DNA from: Oceanobacillus massiliensis str. N'diop
GTDB taxonomy: Bacteria > Bacillota > Bacilli > Bacillales > Amphibacillaceae
Direction: 5' to 3'
Length of the DNA stretch: 64,000 bases
NCBI RefSeq assembly: GCF_000285495.1
Contig: NZ_HE610976.1
Location: forward strand, 387,256 to 451,255
Shown here: piece after piece, positions 46,569 to 56,453 of the stretch
Numbering within the stretch: position 1 is the first letter of the stretch
Layout of the letters: each line of letters begins with the position of its first letter
The notes under the pieces: generated by a model
Seen by the model: the letters and a program-made list of their open reading frames with translations, nothing else
Databases searched by the model: none
Told to the model about the DNA's origin: nothing
Program-made: the position numbers and the translations under genes

Positions 46569-47147
46569 TGAAATATACTTCGCTTTCCACGGGCTCGTGC
46601 TAAGCCAGGGCACTACTTGCGATTACTCCTGTGCTCCCTTGCACCGAGGAAGCCAGCTTCGAAGCATTACTGGTAGACGCAGGTACATCAAGTGGGGTCT
46701 TAGCGTCACCGTATATTCTAAAGACAAAATAGCCAAAGTGAATTTCCCCATCTCTATGCTGCTCTGTCAATTATTTATAGAAATTATGGTGTGGTAATCC
46801 CCACTCCGGAAATACACTGTGCTTTTCGCGGGCTCGCGCTAAGCCAGGGTACTACTTGCGATTGCTTCTATGTTTCCTTGCACCGAGAAAGCATACTGCG
46901 AAGATGCAGGTGCATCTAGTGGGGTCTTAGCGTCTTCGCTTTTTTCTGAAGACAAAAAAGCCAAAGTGAATTTCCTCATTTCTATGCTGTTCTGTCAATT
47001 GTTTATAGAAATTATATTGTGGTAATCTCCACTCCGGAAATACACTGCGCTTTCCGCGGGCTCGCGCTAAGCCTCCTCGCTCGCAAAGTTCGCTCTCTGT
47101 GGGGTCTTATCGTCTTCGCTTTCCCGCAGGAGTCTCCGTGTATTTCC
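46569..47147. repeat. Tandem copies of a palindromic intergenic repeat, first orientation
   Basis: Three copies start near 46569, 46808 and 47036, about 230-240 bp apart, each opening GGAAATACACTG or close to it, followed by CGCGGGCTCG-type and GGGGTCTTAGCGTC-type blocks. The third is complete: GGAAATACAC (47036-47045) and GTGTATTTCC (47138-47147) are inverted ends of a 112-bp element. Copies 1 and 2 share a further unique segment, so that unit was duplicated. No gene is called here. Confidence 0.8.
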
Positions 47148-47201
47148 TCCGCTAAGATTTAGTTTTCTGAATCAAATTACTGATTCGATTATGAAGCTGA
47201 T

Positions 47202-47716
47202 GGATTGGAGCGTAGGGCAGTCGACTCCAGCGGGAAAAGCAACAGGTGAAGATCCCGCAAGAAGCCGGTTTTGCTTCTGAGGAAGCTGAAGCGTTGCCCG
47301 CGGAAAGCTACTGCCCGGAGTGGAAATCGGCCTAAGCAGTTATCGTATTTATTGAGTTTTTTTATATTCGATTGTATTTTAATAAATCCTTAAATAATTT
47401 GAAATGATTGGTAGAAACCAAGGAGGTAGGGAAAAGCAACAGCTGAAGATCCCGCAGGAAGTGGGTTTCTTACGAGGAAGCTGAAGCGTTGCCCGCGGAA
47501 AGCGACTGCCCGGAGCGGAAATCGGCCGTTGCTGTTATCGGGTTTACTAACTGCTTTCTTTATTGAATAAATTCATAAATAATTATAGGCCGCTGATAGA
47601 AACCAGGGAAGTACAGCAAGAAAAGCAACAGCTGAAGATCCCGCAGGAAGTGGGGTTCTTCCGAGGAAGCTGAAGCGCCCGCCACGGAAAGCGACTGCCC
47701 GGAGCGGAAATCGGCC
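47202..47716. repeat. Three copies of a related intergenic repeat, opposite orientation
   Basis: Copies at about 47202-47333, 47421-47527 and 47604-47716 share AAAAGCAACAGSTGAAGATC, GAGGAAGCTGAAGCG and GACTGCCCGGAGCGGAAATC. Similar GC-rich elements are widespread between genes in Bacillaceae. They fill the space between the ABC operon and ade; no gene is seen. Confidence 0.8.
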
Positions 47717-47784
47717 GTTGCTGTTATCTCTCAATTTTTTCACATGCGAAGTTCAGAGAAAGAGCAATACTAACGAAGAGAGTC

Positions 47785-49629
47785 TTATTGTATAACCTTT
47801 GCATCTATCTTTTCTTCTACAAACAGGGACACCTTTTCAAAACCTGCATCTGTTATACGTACCAGTCCAGTATCCGACAGGCGAATTTCCGGAATCACGA
47901 CAAGTGCTAATAACGATAATGTCATAAAGGCATAATTCATGGTGCAGCCAGCTGCCGCCAAAGCCTGACTGATTGCCTTTGATCCTGCCGCCACCTCTTC
48001 AAATGGAGCTTCCGACATTAAACCGGCAACCGGAAGCGGGAGCGTAGTAATACCGGAATCGCTCACGACTGCTATGCCGCCCTGCATTTCCACTACAGCA
48101 TTTGCCGCTTCGGCCATTCGGGCATCATTACTTCCAATTACCATCAGATTATGGCTGTCATGTGCCACAGTTGTCGCTATTGCTGCAGGTTCGTTAAAAC
48201 CAATTCCCGATACAAGCCCAAGCCCTGTATTCCCATTGATGCCATGACGTTCCAATACCGCCATTTTACAAAGACCGTCTAAAGAACTTACCTCTCCGTT
48301 AGAGCAAGTGACGGGAATATGTCTTTCGAATGTGCCAACCTGGTTTTCACGGACCTCGATTGCTCTTACCTCTAATCTGCCTTCTTGAACTGGTGATTCG
48401 ATAACGAATTCTCCTGGAGTGATTTTACGGTCAATATGAACAGATTGCAGAGCGGAAACAGGATAGCTGAAATCTGGAAGCTCGGCAACTATTTGATTAT
48501 TTTCAGCGACAACCTGGCCGGCAGCTATCGTCATTGCAACATTTACATCTGTTAAGGCACCGTCCAGCAGCACCATATCGGCAAAGCGACCCGGCGCAAT
48601 TATTCCAATATCATTGGACAGTCCAAACCGTTCCGCTGTATTGATTGTCGCCATTTGAATGGCAATAACCGGCGGTACTCCCTGTGCAATGGCATGCCTG
48701 ATGACGAAATCCATATGTCCCTCGTCCACAAGCGATTCAGGACTGCGATCATCCGTTACAAGCATCATTCGCCTTGTATCCAAACCTTTCTCTGTGTATG
48801 CCTTGATGGTTTCCGCAACATCATGCCAGGCAGAGCCACGGCGCATTTTTGCATATTGTCCAAGCCGAATCCTTGCAATGACATCCTCTGACGTCGTACA
48901 TTCATGATCGCCACTGATTCCTGTTGCAGCATAGGCAGACAGTTTCCTATCATCCCTGGGCGACCATGTGTAATGCCCGTCAACGATGCGATTCGCCTTT
49001 AATGCCTGTTCAATTTCTCCCAGCATACGCTCATCACCATACACTACACCAGGAAAATTCATCACTTCTCCAAGACCAATCATATCTTTTCCCCATGTAA
49101 ATGCTTCTGCCACTTCATCCGGGCCGATGGAGGCTCCATTCGTTTCATAATCACTACTCGTTGAAGGAACACAGGAAGCGACCTGCATATAGGATGCCAT
49201 CGGCGTTTGCCTTGCTTCCTGGAACATCAGCTTCAATCCTTCCAGGCCAAGTACATTTGTTATCTCATGCGCATCAAAAAATCCCCCAGTCGTCCCTTTC
49301 GGCAGTACAGCACGTGCAAATTGGGTTGGAGTAATCTGACTGCTTTCGATATGACAATGTCCATCAAGAAATCCCGGCGCCAAGTAACGTCCATCTGCTT
49401 CAATGATTTTGGTGCTGCCGTCGATTGTATGTCCCGCATCTTTACCCACATAGGCAATACGGCTTCCTTGTACAGCAACATCCATTTCAGGTAAAATTTC
49501 ACCTGAAACCACATTTACCAGCTTGGCATTTTGTATTACGAGTGAGGCAGCACTGTCGCCGCGCGCCGTAGCATTCAATTCTTTTATACAATCCGCCTGT
49601 TCTGGACGTGGAAACAAACTTTTCTCCAT
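47785..49629 (-). CDS. ade: Adenine deaminase
   Basis: The 614-residue amidohydrolase has LAPGFLDGHCHIESSQITP with the metal-binding HxH, GTTGGFFDAHEITNVLG, the metal ligand of DGHYTW, and the C-terminal adenine-deaminase domain with ATTVAHDSHNLMVIG. It converts adenine to hypoxanthine, which the xanthine dehydrogenase encoded just upstream can oxidise. It is 52 bp after pucE, so probably part of the same transcript. Sequences most like YerA-type paralogues cannot be excluded. Confidence 0.88.
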   Translation of the reverse strand: MEKSLFPRPEQADCIKELNATARGDSAASLVIQNAKLVNVVSGEILPEMDVAVQGSRIAYVGKDAGHTIDGSTKIIEADGRYLAPGFLDGHCHIESSQITPTQFARAVLPKGTTGGFFDAHEITNVLGLEGLKLMFQEARQTPMASYMQVASCVPSTSSDYETNGASIGPDEVAEAFTWGKDMIGLGEVMNFPGVVYGDERMLGEIEQALKANRIVDGHYTWSPRDDRKLSAYAATGISGDHECTTSEDVIARIRLGQYAKMRRGSAWHDVAETIKAYTEKGLDTRRMMLVTDDRSPESLVDEGHMDFVIRHAIAQGVPPVIAIQMATINTAERFGLSNDIGIIAPGRFADMVLLDGALTDVNVAMTIAAGQVVAENNQIVAELPDFSYPVSALQSVHIDRKITPGEFVIESPVQEGRLEVRAIEVRENQVGTFERHIPVTCSNGEVSSLDGLCKMAVLERHGINGNTGLGLVSGIGFNEPAAIATTVAHDSHNLMVIGSNDARMAEAANAVVEMQGGIAVVSDSGITTLPLPVAGLMSEAPFEEVAAGSKAISQALAAAGCTMNYAFMTLSLLALVVIPEIRLSDTGLVRITDAGFEKVSLFVEEKIDAKVIQ

Positions 49630-49681
49630 TTTTCATTTCTCCCTTCTTTCAATCATCACTATTCGGGATTTTCACATTCCC

Positions 49682-50206
49682 TCAGCCTGTATGTTCTTCT
49701 GCATACCGCTGGATAGCACGTACGATTCCTCCATAGCCGGTACACCTGCACAGATTACCAGACAGCGCCTCTTTAATTTGCTCTTCTGTCGGATTCGGTG
49801 TCTGCTTAAGCATGGAGGCAACTGCCATGATCATGCCTGGTGTACAGTAACCGCATTGGAATCCTCCTTCTTCAAGGAATAGCTGCTGTATCGATTGCAC
49901 CTTCCCGTCTTTATTCAATCCTTCAATCGTTGTGAGTGTTCTCCCATCCAACTGATATGCCAGCAACAGGCACGCATTCATTAGCTTTCCATCAACCAAA
50001 ACGGAGCATGCACCACATCTGCCTATGCCACAGGAAATTTTCGTACCCGTTAAATGAAGCTGATCTCTTAGCAGATCGACAAGCCGAAGCAAAGGATCAA
50101 CCTCCAGCTGCAGATGTTCACCATTCAGCACCAGTGAAATCGGGATACGCTCAGCAGAAACAGAATGTGCGCTGCCTTTTTCCCTTAATAAATTTCGTTC
50201 ATCCAA
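49682..50206 (-). CDS. pucE: Xanthine dehydrogenase 2Fe-2S subunit
   Basis: TTG 50206, 7 nt behind AAGGGGG, is chosen; upstream in-frame codons lie deep inside pucD. The 174-residue protein has both cluster sites: CGIGRCGACSVLVDG for the plant-type cluster, and CGYCTPGM with LCRCTGY for the second. It passes electrons from the molybdenum centre towards FAD. It overlaps pucD by 22 bp. Confidence 0.93.
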   Translation of the reverse strand: MDERNLLREKGSAHSVSAERIPISLVLNGEHLQLEVDPLLRLVDLLRDQLHLTGTKISCGIGRCGACSVLVDGKLMNACLLLAYQLDGRTLTTIEGLNKDGKVQSIQQLFLEEGGFQCGYCTPGMIMAVASMLKQTPNPTEEQIKEALSGNLCRCTGYGGIVRAIQRYAEEHTG

Positions 50207-52479
50207 TGCGATGCCCCCTTTTCCATAACATAATCCAAGATAACCTCTGATGAGATAGGTAAACGGGCTGCCCAATATCCGATTGCATCGTGGATTCCCT
50301 TTGTGATGGCAGGTGCGACTGCTACCGTACCTATCTCTCCCACTCCCCTTGGACCAAACGGATCACCAGGAACTAAATCCTCGATAGCTTCCACTTTCAT
50401 GCTAAACGGAACATCTGCGATACCTGGTATGAGGTATGTATCAAAGTTATCTGTCATATATTCACTTTTCAGCATGGCTGCTTCTTCCATTAATGTATAG
50501 CCGACTGCCATTATTCCTCCACCTTCAATTTGTCCAGTATAGCCAATGCGGTTGACGATCGGTCCGGCAGAAACTGTCTGTTCGATATCAATTAAGGAAA
50601 CTTTACCAGTTAGAAGGTCGACCTCCACTTCAGTTAAAACTCCAACAAATGTGTAAAGGAAATGACCGGAATCAATTTTGTCAGGTGTAGTCGGAAAATC
50701 AAATTCTGTAGAAACTGCGATTTTATTACCTTCCTCAGTCGTTTTGGAAAGTTCCTGATAGCTAAGAAGCAATGTCTTCGGCGCATCCTTGGTTGTGTCG
50801 ATGTATACCCCGCCATGGCCCAGTTCCAAAAGATCGGCAGCAATTCCTGATGCTGTCGATGCAGCCTGCAAAAGCTGTATGCGAAATTCATTTTCCAGTC
50901 GCTTGATTGCATGCCATACCATACTTGTTCCTCTTGAAGCGGTTGTCGATCCAGATGAAGGAACAAGGGCCGTGTCGCCTATTACAATATCCAAATCTTC
51001 TTTTGAGCAGCCGAGTACATCTGTAACAATCGTTTCAATGACCGCGATAATTCCTTGACCCGCTTCTTCAAATCCAAAGGCGGCTTCTATTTTGCCATTG
51101 CTGTTCAGCGATAATCTGCCTCCAGCAGGGTCCAATCTCCCATATCCGAGGCCTCCTCCATGCATTGCAATCGACATACCGATCCCTCTGCGCTTCCATT
51201 TCGATTGCCGATTGAATGATTCGGCTTCCTTTTTCCGGTTATCGGCTTTCAAAGCAACTGCTTCCAATACATCGGATGCTCCATCCGTCTCTGCTATTCG
51301 CTGCCCAAGCGGACCGGGGTCATTTGATTTCCGTAGATTACACCGTCTCAATTCAATTGGATCCATTTGCAGTTTTTCGGCAAGACGGTCCATTTGTCCT
51401 TCAAGTGCAAACGTCACCTGATTACCGCCAAAACCTCTGAATTCACCAGCTACTCCATTATTTGTAAAGACTGCCAGACCTTCAACCTCTACATTAGGAA
51501 TAAGGTAAGGACCTGTTGCATGTTCTGTTGCAAAATCAAGAATGGCCGGTCCAAGTGTCGAATAGGCACCAGTATCTGCAATGATATATTCCTGATGTGC
51601 CATGATTTTCCCATGCTTATCCACACCTGTTTTGGCAGTGATTTTCATTGGATGTCTTTTTATCCCTGAAATGACGGATTCCTTTCTCGATTGATGAATC
51701 TTTACTGGATAGCCGCTCTTAAGGGCAAGGATTGCTGCATATGGCTGAATATTTAATTCATCCTTACCACCAAACGATCCTCCAATCGGACTTGAAACAA
51801 TCCGGATCTTTTCCTCTTCCATACCAAGCAGCCTGCTCAGCTGAAACCGATCTTTATAGCCATGCTGTGTTCCAACATAGACGGTTATTCCGCCATTTTT
51901 TTCTGGTACAATGACACCACCCTCTGTTTCCATATAGGCATGCATTTGTCTTGGTACATGATAGGTTTCCTCCATAATATGAAGACTTTCTGCAAATCCT
52001 TGTTTAATATTTCCTTTTTTGTTGGATGTGCGATGGAGAATGTTCCCTTCAGGATGCAGCTTAGGAGCCATAGATTCCATTGCCTTTTCAGGACTGTCCA
52101 GAAAGGGGAGAGGCTCATAAATCACTTCAATAAGTTCTAATGCTTTTGCTGCGATTTCTGGTGTCTCAGCCGCTACTGCTGCAACCGCATCCCCAACGTA
52201 ACGGACAACATCCTCACATAAAACCGGCTGGTCCGGCATGACGATTCCAAATCCATTCAATCCAGGAACATCCTTGTATGTAATCACGGCTTTGACACCA
52301 GGAAGGTTTTCTGCATGCTCAGTATCAATGGATATGATTTTGGCATGCGGGTAAATGCTCCTTAGAATCTTGCCATAAAGCATATCGGGAAATGAAAGAT
52401 CGGTTAAATAATTCAGCTTACCTGTAACTTTTGCAAAGCCATCCGGCCTAATACTAGATTTTTCTTTCTCTTGCCGCAA
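50185..52479 (-). CDS. pucD: Xanthine dehydrogenase molybdopterin subunit
   Basis: TTG 52479 is the likely start, 7 nt after GGAGG; an upstream TTG (52497) would place that site inside the gene. The 764-residue protein has GGSFGGKDELNIQPYAAILA, the loop EFRGFGGNQVTFALEGQMD, and the C-terminal GVGEIGTVAVAPAI with the catalytic Glu. It hydroxylates hypoxanthine and xanthine at molybdenum, giving urate. The operon order pucA-B-C-D-E is the same as in B. subtilis. Confidence 0.94.
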   Translation of the reverse strand: MRQEKEKSSIRPDGFAKVTGKLNYLTDLSFPDMLYGKILRSIYPHAKIISIDTEHAENLPGVKAVITYKDVPGLNGFGIVMPDQPVLCEDVVRYVGDAVAAVAAETPEIAAKALELIEVIYEPLPFLDSPEKAMESMAPKLHPEGNILHRTSNKKGNIKQGFAESLHIMEETYHVPRQMHAYMETEGGVIVPEKNGGITVYVGTQHGYKDRFQLSRLLGMEEEKIRIVSSPIGGSFGGKDELNIQPYAAILALKSGYPVKIHQSRKESVISGIKRHPMKITAKTGVDKHGKIMAHQEYIIADTGAYSTLGPAILDFATEHATGPYLIPNVEVEGLAVFTNNGVAGEFRGFGGNQVTFALEGQMDRLAEKLQMDPIELRRCNLRKSNDPGPLGQRIAETDGASDVLEAVALKADNRKKEAESFNRQSKWKRRGIGMSIAMHGGGLGYGRLDPAGGRLSLNSNGKIEAAFGFEEAGQGIIAVIETIVTDVLGCSKEDLDIVIGDTALVPSSGSTTASRGTSMVWHAIKRLENEFRIQLLQAASTASGIAADLLELGHGGVYIDTTKDAPKTLLLSYQELSKTTEEGNKIAVSTEFDFPTTPDKIDSGHFLYTFVGVLTEVEVDLLTGKVSLIDIEQTVSAGPIVNRIGYTGQIEGGGIMAVGYTLMEEAAMLKSEYMTDNFDTYLIPGIADVPFSMKVEAIEDLVPGDPFGPRGVGEIGTVAVAPAITKGIHDAIGYWAARLPISSEVILDYVMEKGASHWMNEIY

Positions 52480-52498
52480 GCTGCCTCCTCCTTTCAAA

Positions 52499-53377
52499 CT
52501 ATGAATCCAGGTAACTGGCTAATTCTGCAATAATCAGATTTGCCGCCATCATCTTCCGGTAGTGAGCCGTGGCAAAGAAGTCATCATCCGGCTGATATTC
52601 CTCGATAATTTTCTCATGCAGATTCTTTAATGCATGCTTTGAAAGTATGGTACCCGCCAGCAGCTGTTCGCTAGCCATTAGACGATGCGGCCGATAAGTC
52701 CCTCCCCCGGCAGCAAGTCGGATTTCTTCTATTCTATTAACCCGGTTTAAATCGACAGAGACTGCCACCGTAACAAGGGAAGGGATAAACTCCTCCCTGC
52801 GCCCAACCTTGCGATAATACCGAATAGAATTAGAATTCTCTGGCGTTGTTCTTTTCGGTATTAAAATAGATGTAAAAATGGCATCCTTCTGCGGTCCTCT
52901 CCTATTCAAATAGTTTTCCAGCTTATCCGTTTGCGTTTTTTCCCCGTCATACCAGGTTGCTTCGGCATCCATTGCAATTAATGCAGGCAGTGTATCGCCG
53001 ACAGCATAACAGATATTCCCGCCAATCGTCGCACGGTTCCTTACGGCAGGCGATGCTACCTGCCCTGCAGCGTCTGCAAGCAGCAGATAGCTTTCATTTA
53101 CGATTGGGTGCAGCTGGATTGCTGATAAGGCAGCCAGCGAACCTATCCGGAGATACTCCTTGGAATTCACTTTGATTTCATTGATACCGTTCATAGAATC
53201 TATCCATTCCAGGCTGATTAGATGAGCTGGCATTGCTGTACCTTGCTCCCTTTGCAGTTGGATAAGCGTACCACCTGCAATGAACATAGTGTCAGCTCCC
53301 AGCTGCTGTTTCAGCTCCCACGCCCGATCAATACCATTCGGTCTCCATAGCTTGGTTAGCGATTCTGATTTAGGCAT
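52499..53377 (-). CDS. pucC: Xanthine dehydrogenase FAD-binding subunit
   Basis: The 292-residue protein has the FAD loop TMFIAGGTLIQLQREQ, the second FAD motif RNRATIGGNICYAVGDTLPAL, and a CODH flavoprotein C-terminal domain (about 180-285). It passes electrons from the Fe-S subunit to NAD+. ATG 53377 overlaps pucB by 22 bp and follows GGAGG. Confidence 0.94.
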   Translation of the reverse strand: MPKSESLTKLWRPNGIDRAWELKQQLGADTMFIAGGTLIQLQREQGTAMPAHLISLEWIDSMNGINEIKVNSKEYLRIGSLAALSAIQLHPIVNESYLLLADAAGQVASPAVRNRATIGGNICYAVGDTLPALIAMDAEATWYDGEKTQTDKLENYLNRRGPQKDAIFTSILIPKRTTPENSNSIRYYRKVGRREEFIPSLVTVAVSVDLNRVNRIEEIRLAAGGGTYRPHRLMASEQLLAGTILSKHALKNLHEKIIEEYQPDDDFFATAHYRKMMAANLIIAELASYLDS

Positions 53378-54012
53378 ACATTTAGTTCCTCCGCTTTCCT
53401 ATAATCATCCATTGTATCAACATCAAAAAAATATCTTCTGTCCTCATAATCAACGCAGATTCCATTTTGTTTAAAACGCTCATCTCTTAATATAGATCTG
53501 GCCCCCTGATCACCATCAAGCTTCAAAAGCGCCGGGAACAGGGTACGCGAAATCAATATGGGGGGCTGGATGACCCCAGCAAGCCTGGATGCTATATAGT
53601 CGAGACTCTCCCCTGCAATCAGATGGTCATCATAGGAATGGATTAAATCATTTACCATTTCCACTTGTAAAAAAGGCTGATCTGCAAGCATGATCAGCAC
53701 TGCATCCGCTCCTATCTGCCTGGCGCATTCAATGCCTCGTCTCAGGGAAAAAGCCTGGCCCTTCATTGACTCTGAACTCGATACAGATGACCATTTCGCC
53801 TTGTTTTCAAGCTTCCATAACTTAGTGTCAATCCAATCCAGTGAATCCGATTCTTTACTAACAATCAATGTATGATTGAGTTCTGAAGAGACCGCCTTTT
53901 CAAAAACCGAGCTGCCGATTGTCGTCCCTCCTATTTGAAGGGGGAGTTTATCTTTGCCCATCCGGCTGCTGTTTCCTGCAGCAAGGCAGATTCCTATGAC
54001 TTTAACGGACAT
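53356..54012 (-). CDS. pucB: MobA-like nucleotidyltransferase for XDH cofactor
   Basis: The product is 218 residues from ATG 54012. It has the nucleotide-binding motif GICLAAGNSSRMGKDKLPLQ, LIMLADQPFLQVEMV and DGDQGARSIL, as in MocA/PucB proteins that attach CMP or GMP to molybdopterin. In Bacillus PucB is needed for xanthine dehydrogenase activity. It overlaps pucA by 11 bp; its ribosome site is weak, so translation is probably coupled. Confidence 0.92.
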   Translation of the reverse strand: MSVKVIGICLAAGNSSRMGKDKLPLQIGGTTIGSSVFEKAVSSELNHTLIVSKESDSLDWIDTKLWKLENKAKWSSVSSSESMKGQAFSLRRGIECARQIGADAVLIMLADQPFLQVEMVNDLIHSYDDHLIAGESLDYIASRLAGVIQPPILISRTLFPALLKLDGDQGARSILRDERFKQNGICVDYEDRRYFFDVDTMDDYRKAEELNVCLNQNR

Positions 54013-55066
54013 TACTTGATTCAACTTCTTTCTCAAGTCTTTGTTTGGAGCACTTTATTAGCTCAGCAGCAATACTGACCGCTATCTCCTCCGGCCCCTC
54101 TGCTGAAATAGAAAGACCAACAGGGGTTCGAATGAAGTCCGGAACCGACAGCGATTCTGATTCAAACAGACGTTTTGTACGACTGCCAGATCCTAAAACA
54201 CCCAAATACTTTAACTGTTTATTCATAAGGATGGATAAAAGCTCTCTATCTTTTTTAAAATTATGGGTAAGTAAAATAACATAGTCTCCGGAAGAAATTC
54301 TTATCTCCTGTTCCACCAGTTTTGCAGATGGGAAGCCAATAATCAGTCTATCTGCAGCAGGGAAATATTTTGCCTCACATAAACCAGCCCTCCAATCGGA
54401 AACAGTTACCGAAAAACCGACTGTCGACATCAGCGATACAAGCGGGATTGCATCCTTACCCGCCCCAAAAACTATTAACCGCGGCCTTGGTTCATAATGA
54501 TGTACATACACTTCTTTGGATAATTCCGGGAGATAGTATTTGCCATTTTTATTATATTGGGCACCCCTTATCAGTTCCGTTATACCGGCCGGCAATCTCC
54601 CCTGCCAGGTTCCAAAACGCTGATTCGTTTCAGTCATATAAACATATTCAGCCGGCTGATTCCCTAATCCGGAAGGCACTACCTTTACCAATGTCACGCC
54701 AATTCCACTCTTCAAATTGTCCCTCAATTCAAGAAGGTGCTCCCTATAATCTGCGTCCACCCGTTCAGCCAGCACATGTATAACACCATTGCATCCCGAA
54801 CCTTCGCCCCATGACAAATCATCATAACCACTCATATCGTAAATAATTACTTCCGATTCACTGATCATTCCCTGCTCCACCCGGGCTATTAAATCTTCTT
54901 CCAGACAGCCGGCACTTATCAAACCAGCTGCACTCCCCTCTTTATCAAGAAACATGGCCGCCCCTTCTTTCTTATAGGCTGAACCATCCACCTGTATAAC
55001 GGTTGCCAGCACTCCATCTGAATCACTGGAAGCAATTACCTCAAGAATAGAATGCATATCTTCCAT
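54002..55066 (-). CDS. pucA: XdhC/CoxI family XDH maturation factor
   Basis: ATG 55066, 8 nt behind GGGAGG, is chosen. The 354-residue protein has VIQVDGSAYKKEGAAMFLDK and AAGLISAGCLEEDL in its XdhC-CoxI domain, and a Rossmann-like part (RPRLIVFGAGKDAIPLVSLM onward). It helps insert the molybdenum cofactor into xanthine dehydrogenase. It is the first gene of the five-gene operon; the AT-rich 55067-55260 stretch should hold its promoter. Confidence 0.92.
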   Translation of the reverse strand: MEDMHSILEVIASSDSDGVLATVIQVDGSAYKKEGAAMFLDKEGSAAGLISAGCLEEDLIARVEQGMISESEVIIYDMSGYDDLSWGEGSGCNGVIHVLAERVDADYREHLLELRDNLKSGIGVTLVKVVPSGLGNQPAEYVYMTETNQRFGTWQGRLPAGITELIRGAQYNKNGKYYLPELSKEVYVHHYEPRPRLIVFGAGKDAIPLVSLMSTVGFSVTVSDWRAGLCEAKYFPAADRLIIGFPSAKLVEQEIRISSGDYVILLTHNFKKDRELLSILMNKQLKYLGVLGSGSRTKRLFESESLSVPDFIRTPVGLSISAEGPEEIAVSIAAELIKCSKQRLEKEVESSNVR

Positions 55067-55366
55067 TACCAATTCCTCCCTAATTTAAAAAGGCCAAAAG
55101 ATAATTAATTTAAATAATCTGAAATTATATTATTTATATAATGACGATAAATCACCTGACACTCAAGTAGTTTGTTAGATTTTATTACAACAAACTGGAA
55201 AACTTACATATTATTCTTTATGATGATAAATACTATTTAATTGAAATTTCAGATTTATAAGCCAGATTTGGCGAGATGCAGGGCGAAGGTGCCGCGGTGG
55301 TGTGGGGGTTGTTGCAGTGGTTCGGAGGGGTGTGCGGTGGTGCGTTGATTTTGCGATGTTGCGGTT

Positions 55367-55740
55367 TTCCACTGTGCTGGCGCTTTTTTCCGCGATGCTG
55401 GCGCTTTTTTCCGCGGTGCTGGCGCTCTTTTCCGCGGTGCTGGCGCTTTTTTCCGCGATTCTGGCGGTTTTTCCGCGGTGCTAACGCTTTTTCCGCGATT
55501 CTCAGTTTTTTTCCGCGATTCTGCACTTTTTTCCGCGGTGCTCAGTTTTTTTCCGCGGTGCTGGCGGTTTTTCCGCGATTCTGGCACTTTTTCCGCGATT
55601 CTGCGCTTTTTTCCGCGGTGCTGGCGTTTTTTCCGCGATTCTGCACTTTTTTCCGCGGTGCTCAGTTTTTTTCCGCGGTGCCGGCGGTTTTTCCGCGATT
55701 CTCAGTTTTTTTCCGCGATTATGGCGCTTTTTCCGCGGTA
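55367..55740. repeat. Minisatellite array B, 20-21 bp period, directly upstream of guaD
   Basis: TTCCGCG starts at 55388, 55409, 55430 and 55451 (period 21), then every 20 bp exactly to 55731: 18 clear copies plus a degenerate one at 55367. Units are TTTTTTCCGCG, R, T, K, then CTGGCG, CTCAG or CTGCA-type ends, each preceded by a T-run. The left flank (55265-55366) is G-rich. The array ends 24 bp before the guaD start codon. Confidence 0.95.
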
Positions 55741-55763
55741 GATTTTTTATAAGGGGGATTTAT

Positions 55764-56231
55764 ATGCACGAATATTTTTTATCAAAAACAATAGATTTAG
55801 CTGTTGAAAGTTTGGAAAATGGCGGTGGTCCATTTGCTGCGATTGTTGTGGATAAAGATTCAAACATTATCGGGACTGGTACAAATGGGGTGACAAAAAA
55901 TAATGATCCCACAGCACATGCGGAAGTATTGGCAATACGGGATGCCTGCAGTAAATTGGAGGATTTTCAGTTAAAGGATTGTATTCTTTATACGAGCTGT
56001 GAGCCTTGTCCGATGTGCCTCGGAGCAATTTATTGGGCGCGGGTTAAAAAGGTTTATTATGCAGCCGATCAGCAGATTGCCGCAATGGGCGGATTTGATG
56101 ACGCGTTTATTTATGATGAAATTGCCAAGGAGCATGTAAACAGAAAAATACCCTTTCAATCCATTTCATTGGAAAATAGGAGTCTTCCTTTTGAAAAATG
56201 GCTCGAGCATGAGGCAAAGATTTCTTACTAG
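55764..56231 (+). CDS. guaD: Guanine deaminase
   Basis: The 155-residue cytidine-deaminase-fold enzyme has the zinc site HAEVLAIRDAC and SCEPCPMCLGAIYWARVKKV. Length and sequence match B. subtilis GuaD (156 residues). It converts guanine to xanthine, the XDH substrate. ATG 55764 follows AAGGGGG at 6 nt. It is divergent from pucA, and minisatellite B fills nearly all of its upstream region. Confidence 0.95.
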   Translation: MHEYFLSKTIDLAVESLENGGGPFAAIVVDKDSNIIGTGTNGVTKNNDPTAHAEVLAIRDACSKLEDFQLKDCILYTSCEPCPMCLGAIYWARVKKVYYAADQQIAAMGGFDDAFIYDEIAKEHVNRKIPFQSISLENRSLPFEKWLEHEAKISY

Positions 56232-56400
56232 CTGGAAAGAGTATCTCCTAGCCCTGACTGAGTCAAATGATGCGGATATCCCATACGCTTTTTGCAGGAC
56301 CGTGCGCAGCCAAATCCAGCGAACGCCTAAAGGATTTGATTGCTCGCTTTCCCGGATACTGTCAAACTTAGATAAAATAATCTAATTAATCCGGCTAAAA

Positions 56401-56436
56401 ATAACGAGTCAGGGTTTCGAACTCCTGACTCGTTAT
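56401..56436. terminator. Terminator shared by guaD and ycsI
   Basis: ATAACGAGTCAGG (56401-56413) and CCTGACTCGTTAT (56424-56436) form a perfect 13-bp stem. A T-rich tail follows on the minus strand, so it mainly serves ycsI. Confidence 0.85.
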
Positions 56437-56453
56437 CTGTATAACTGGCTTTT

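Noticed and set aside
46392-46613. Small gene of 73 codons on the minus strand
   Set aside because: It runs into the palindromic repeats and an orphan terminator hairpin, and has no ribosome site or recognisable sequence.
55367-55740. CRISPR array
   Set aside because: The conserved core is under 12 nt, the period is 20-21 bp with no distinct spacers, and no cas genes are present.
55276-55752. Repeat protein encoded by minisatellite B (FFPRCWRFF-type repeats)
   Set aside because: Open frames exist on both strands as a by-product of the repeats. The period shift from 21 to 20 would break any 7-residue design, and no ribosome site is seen.
56191-56385. Short gene overlapping the end of guaD
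   Set aside because: It overlaps guaD in another frame and lacks a ribosome site; it is most likely a shadow of guaD plus trailer.
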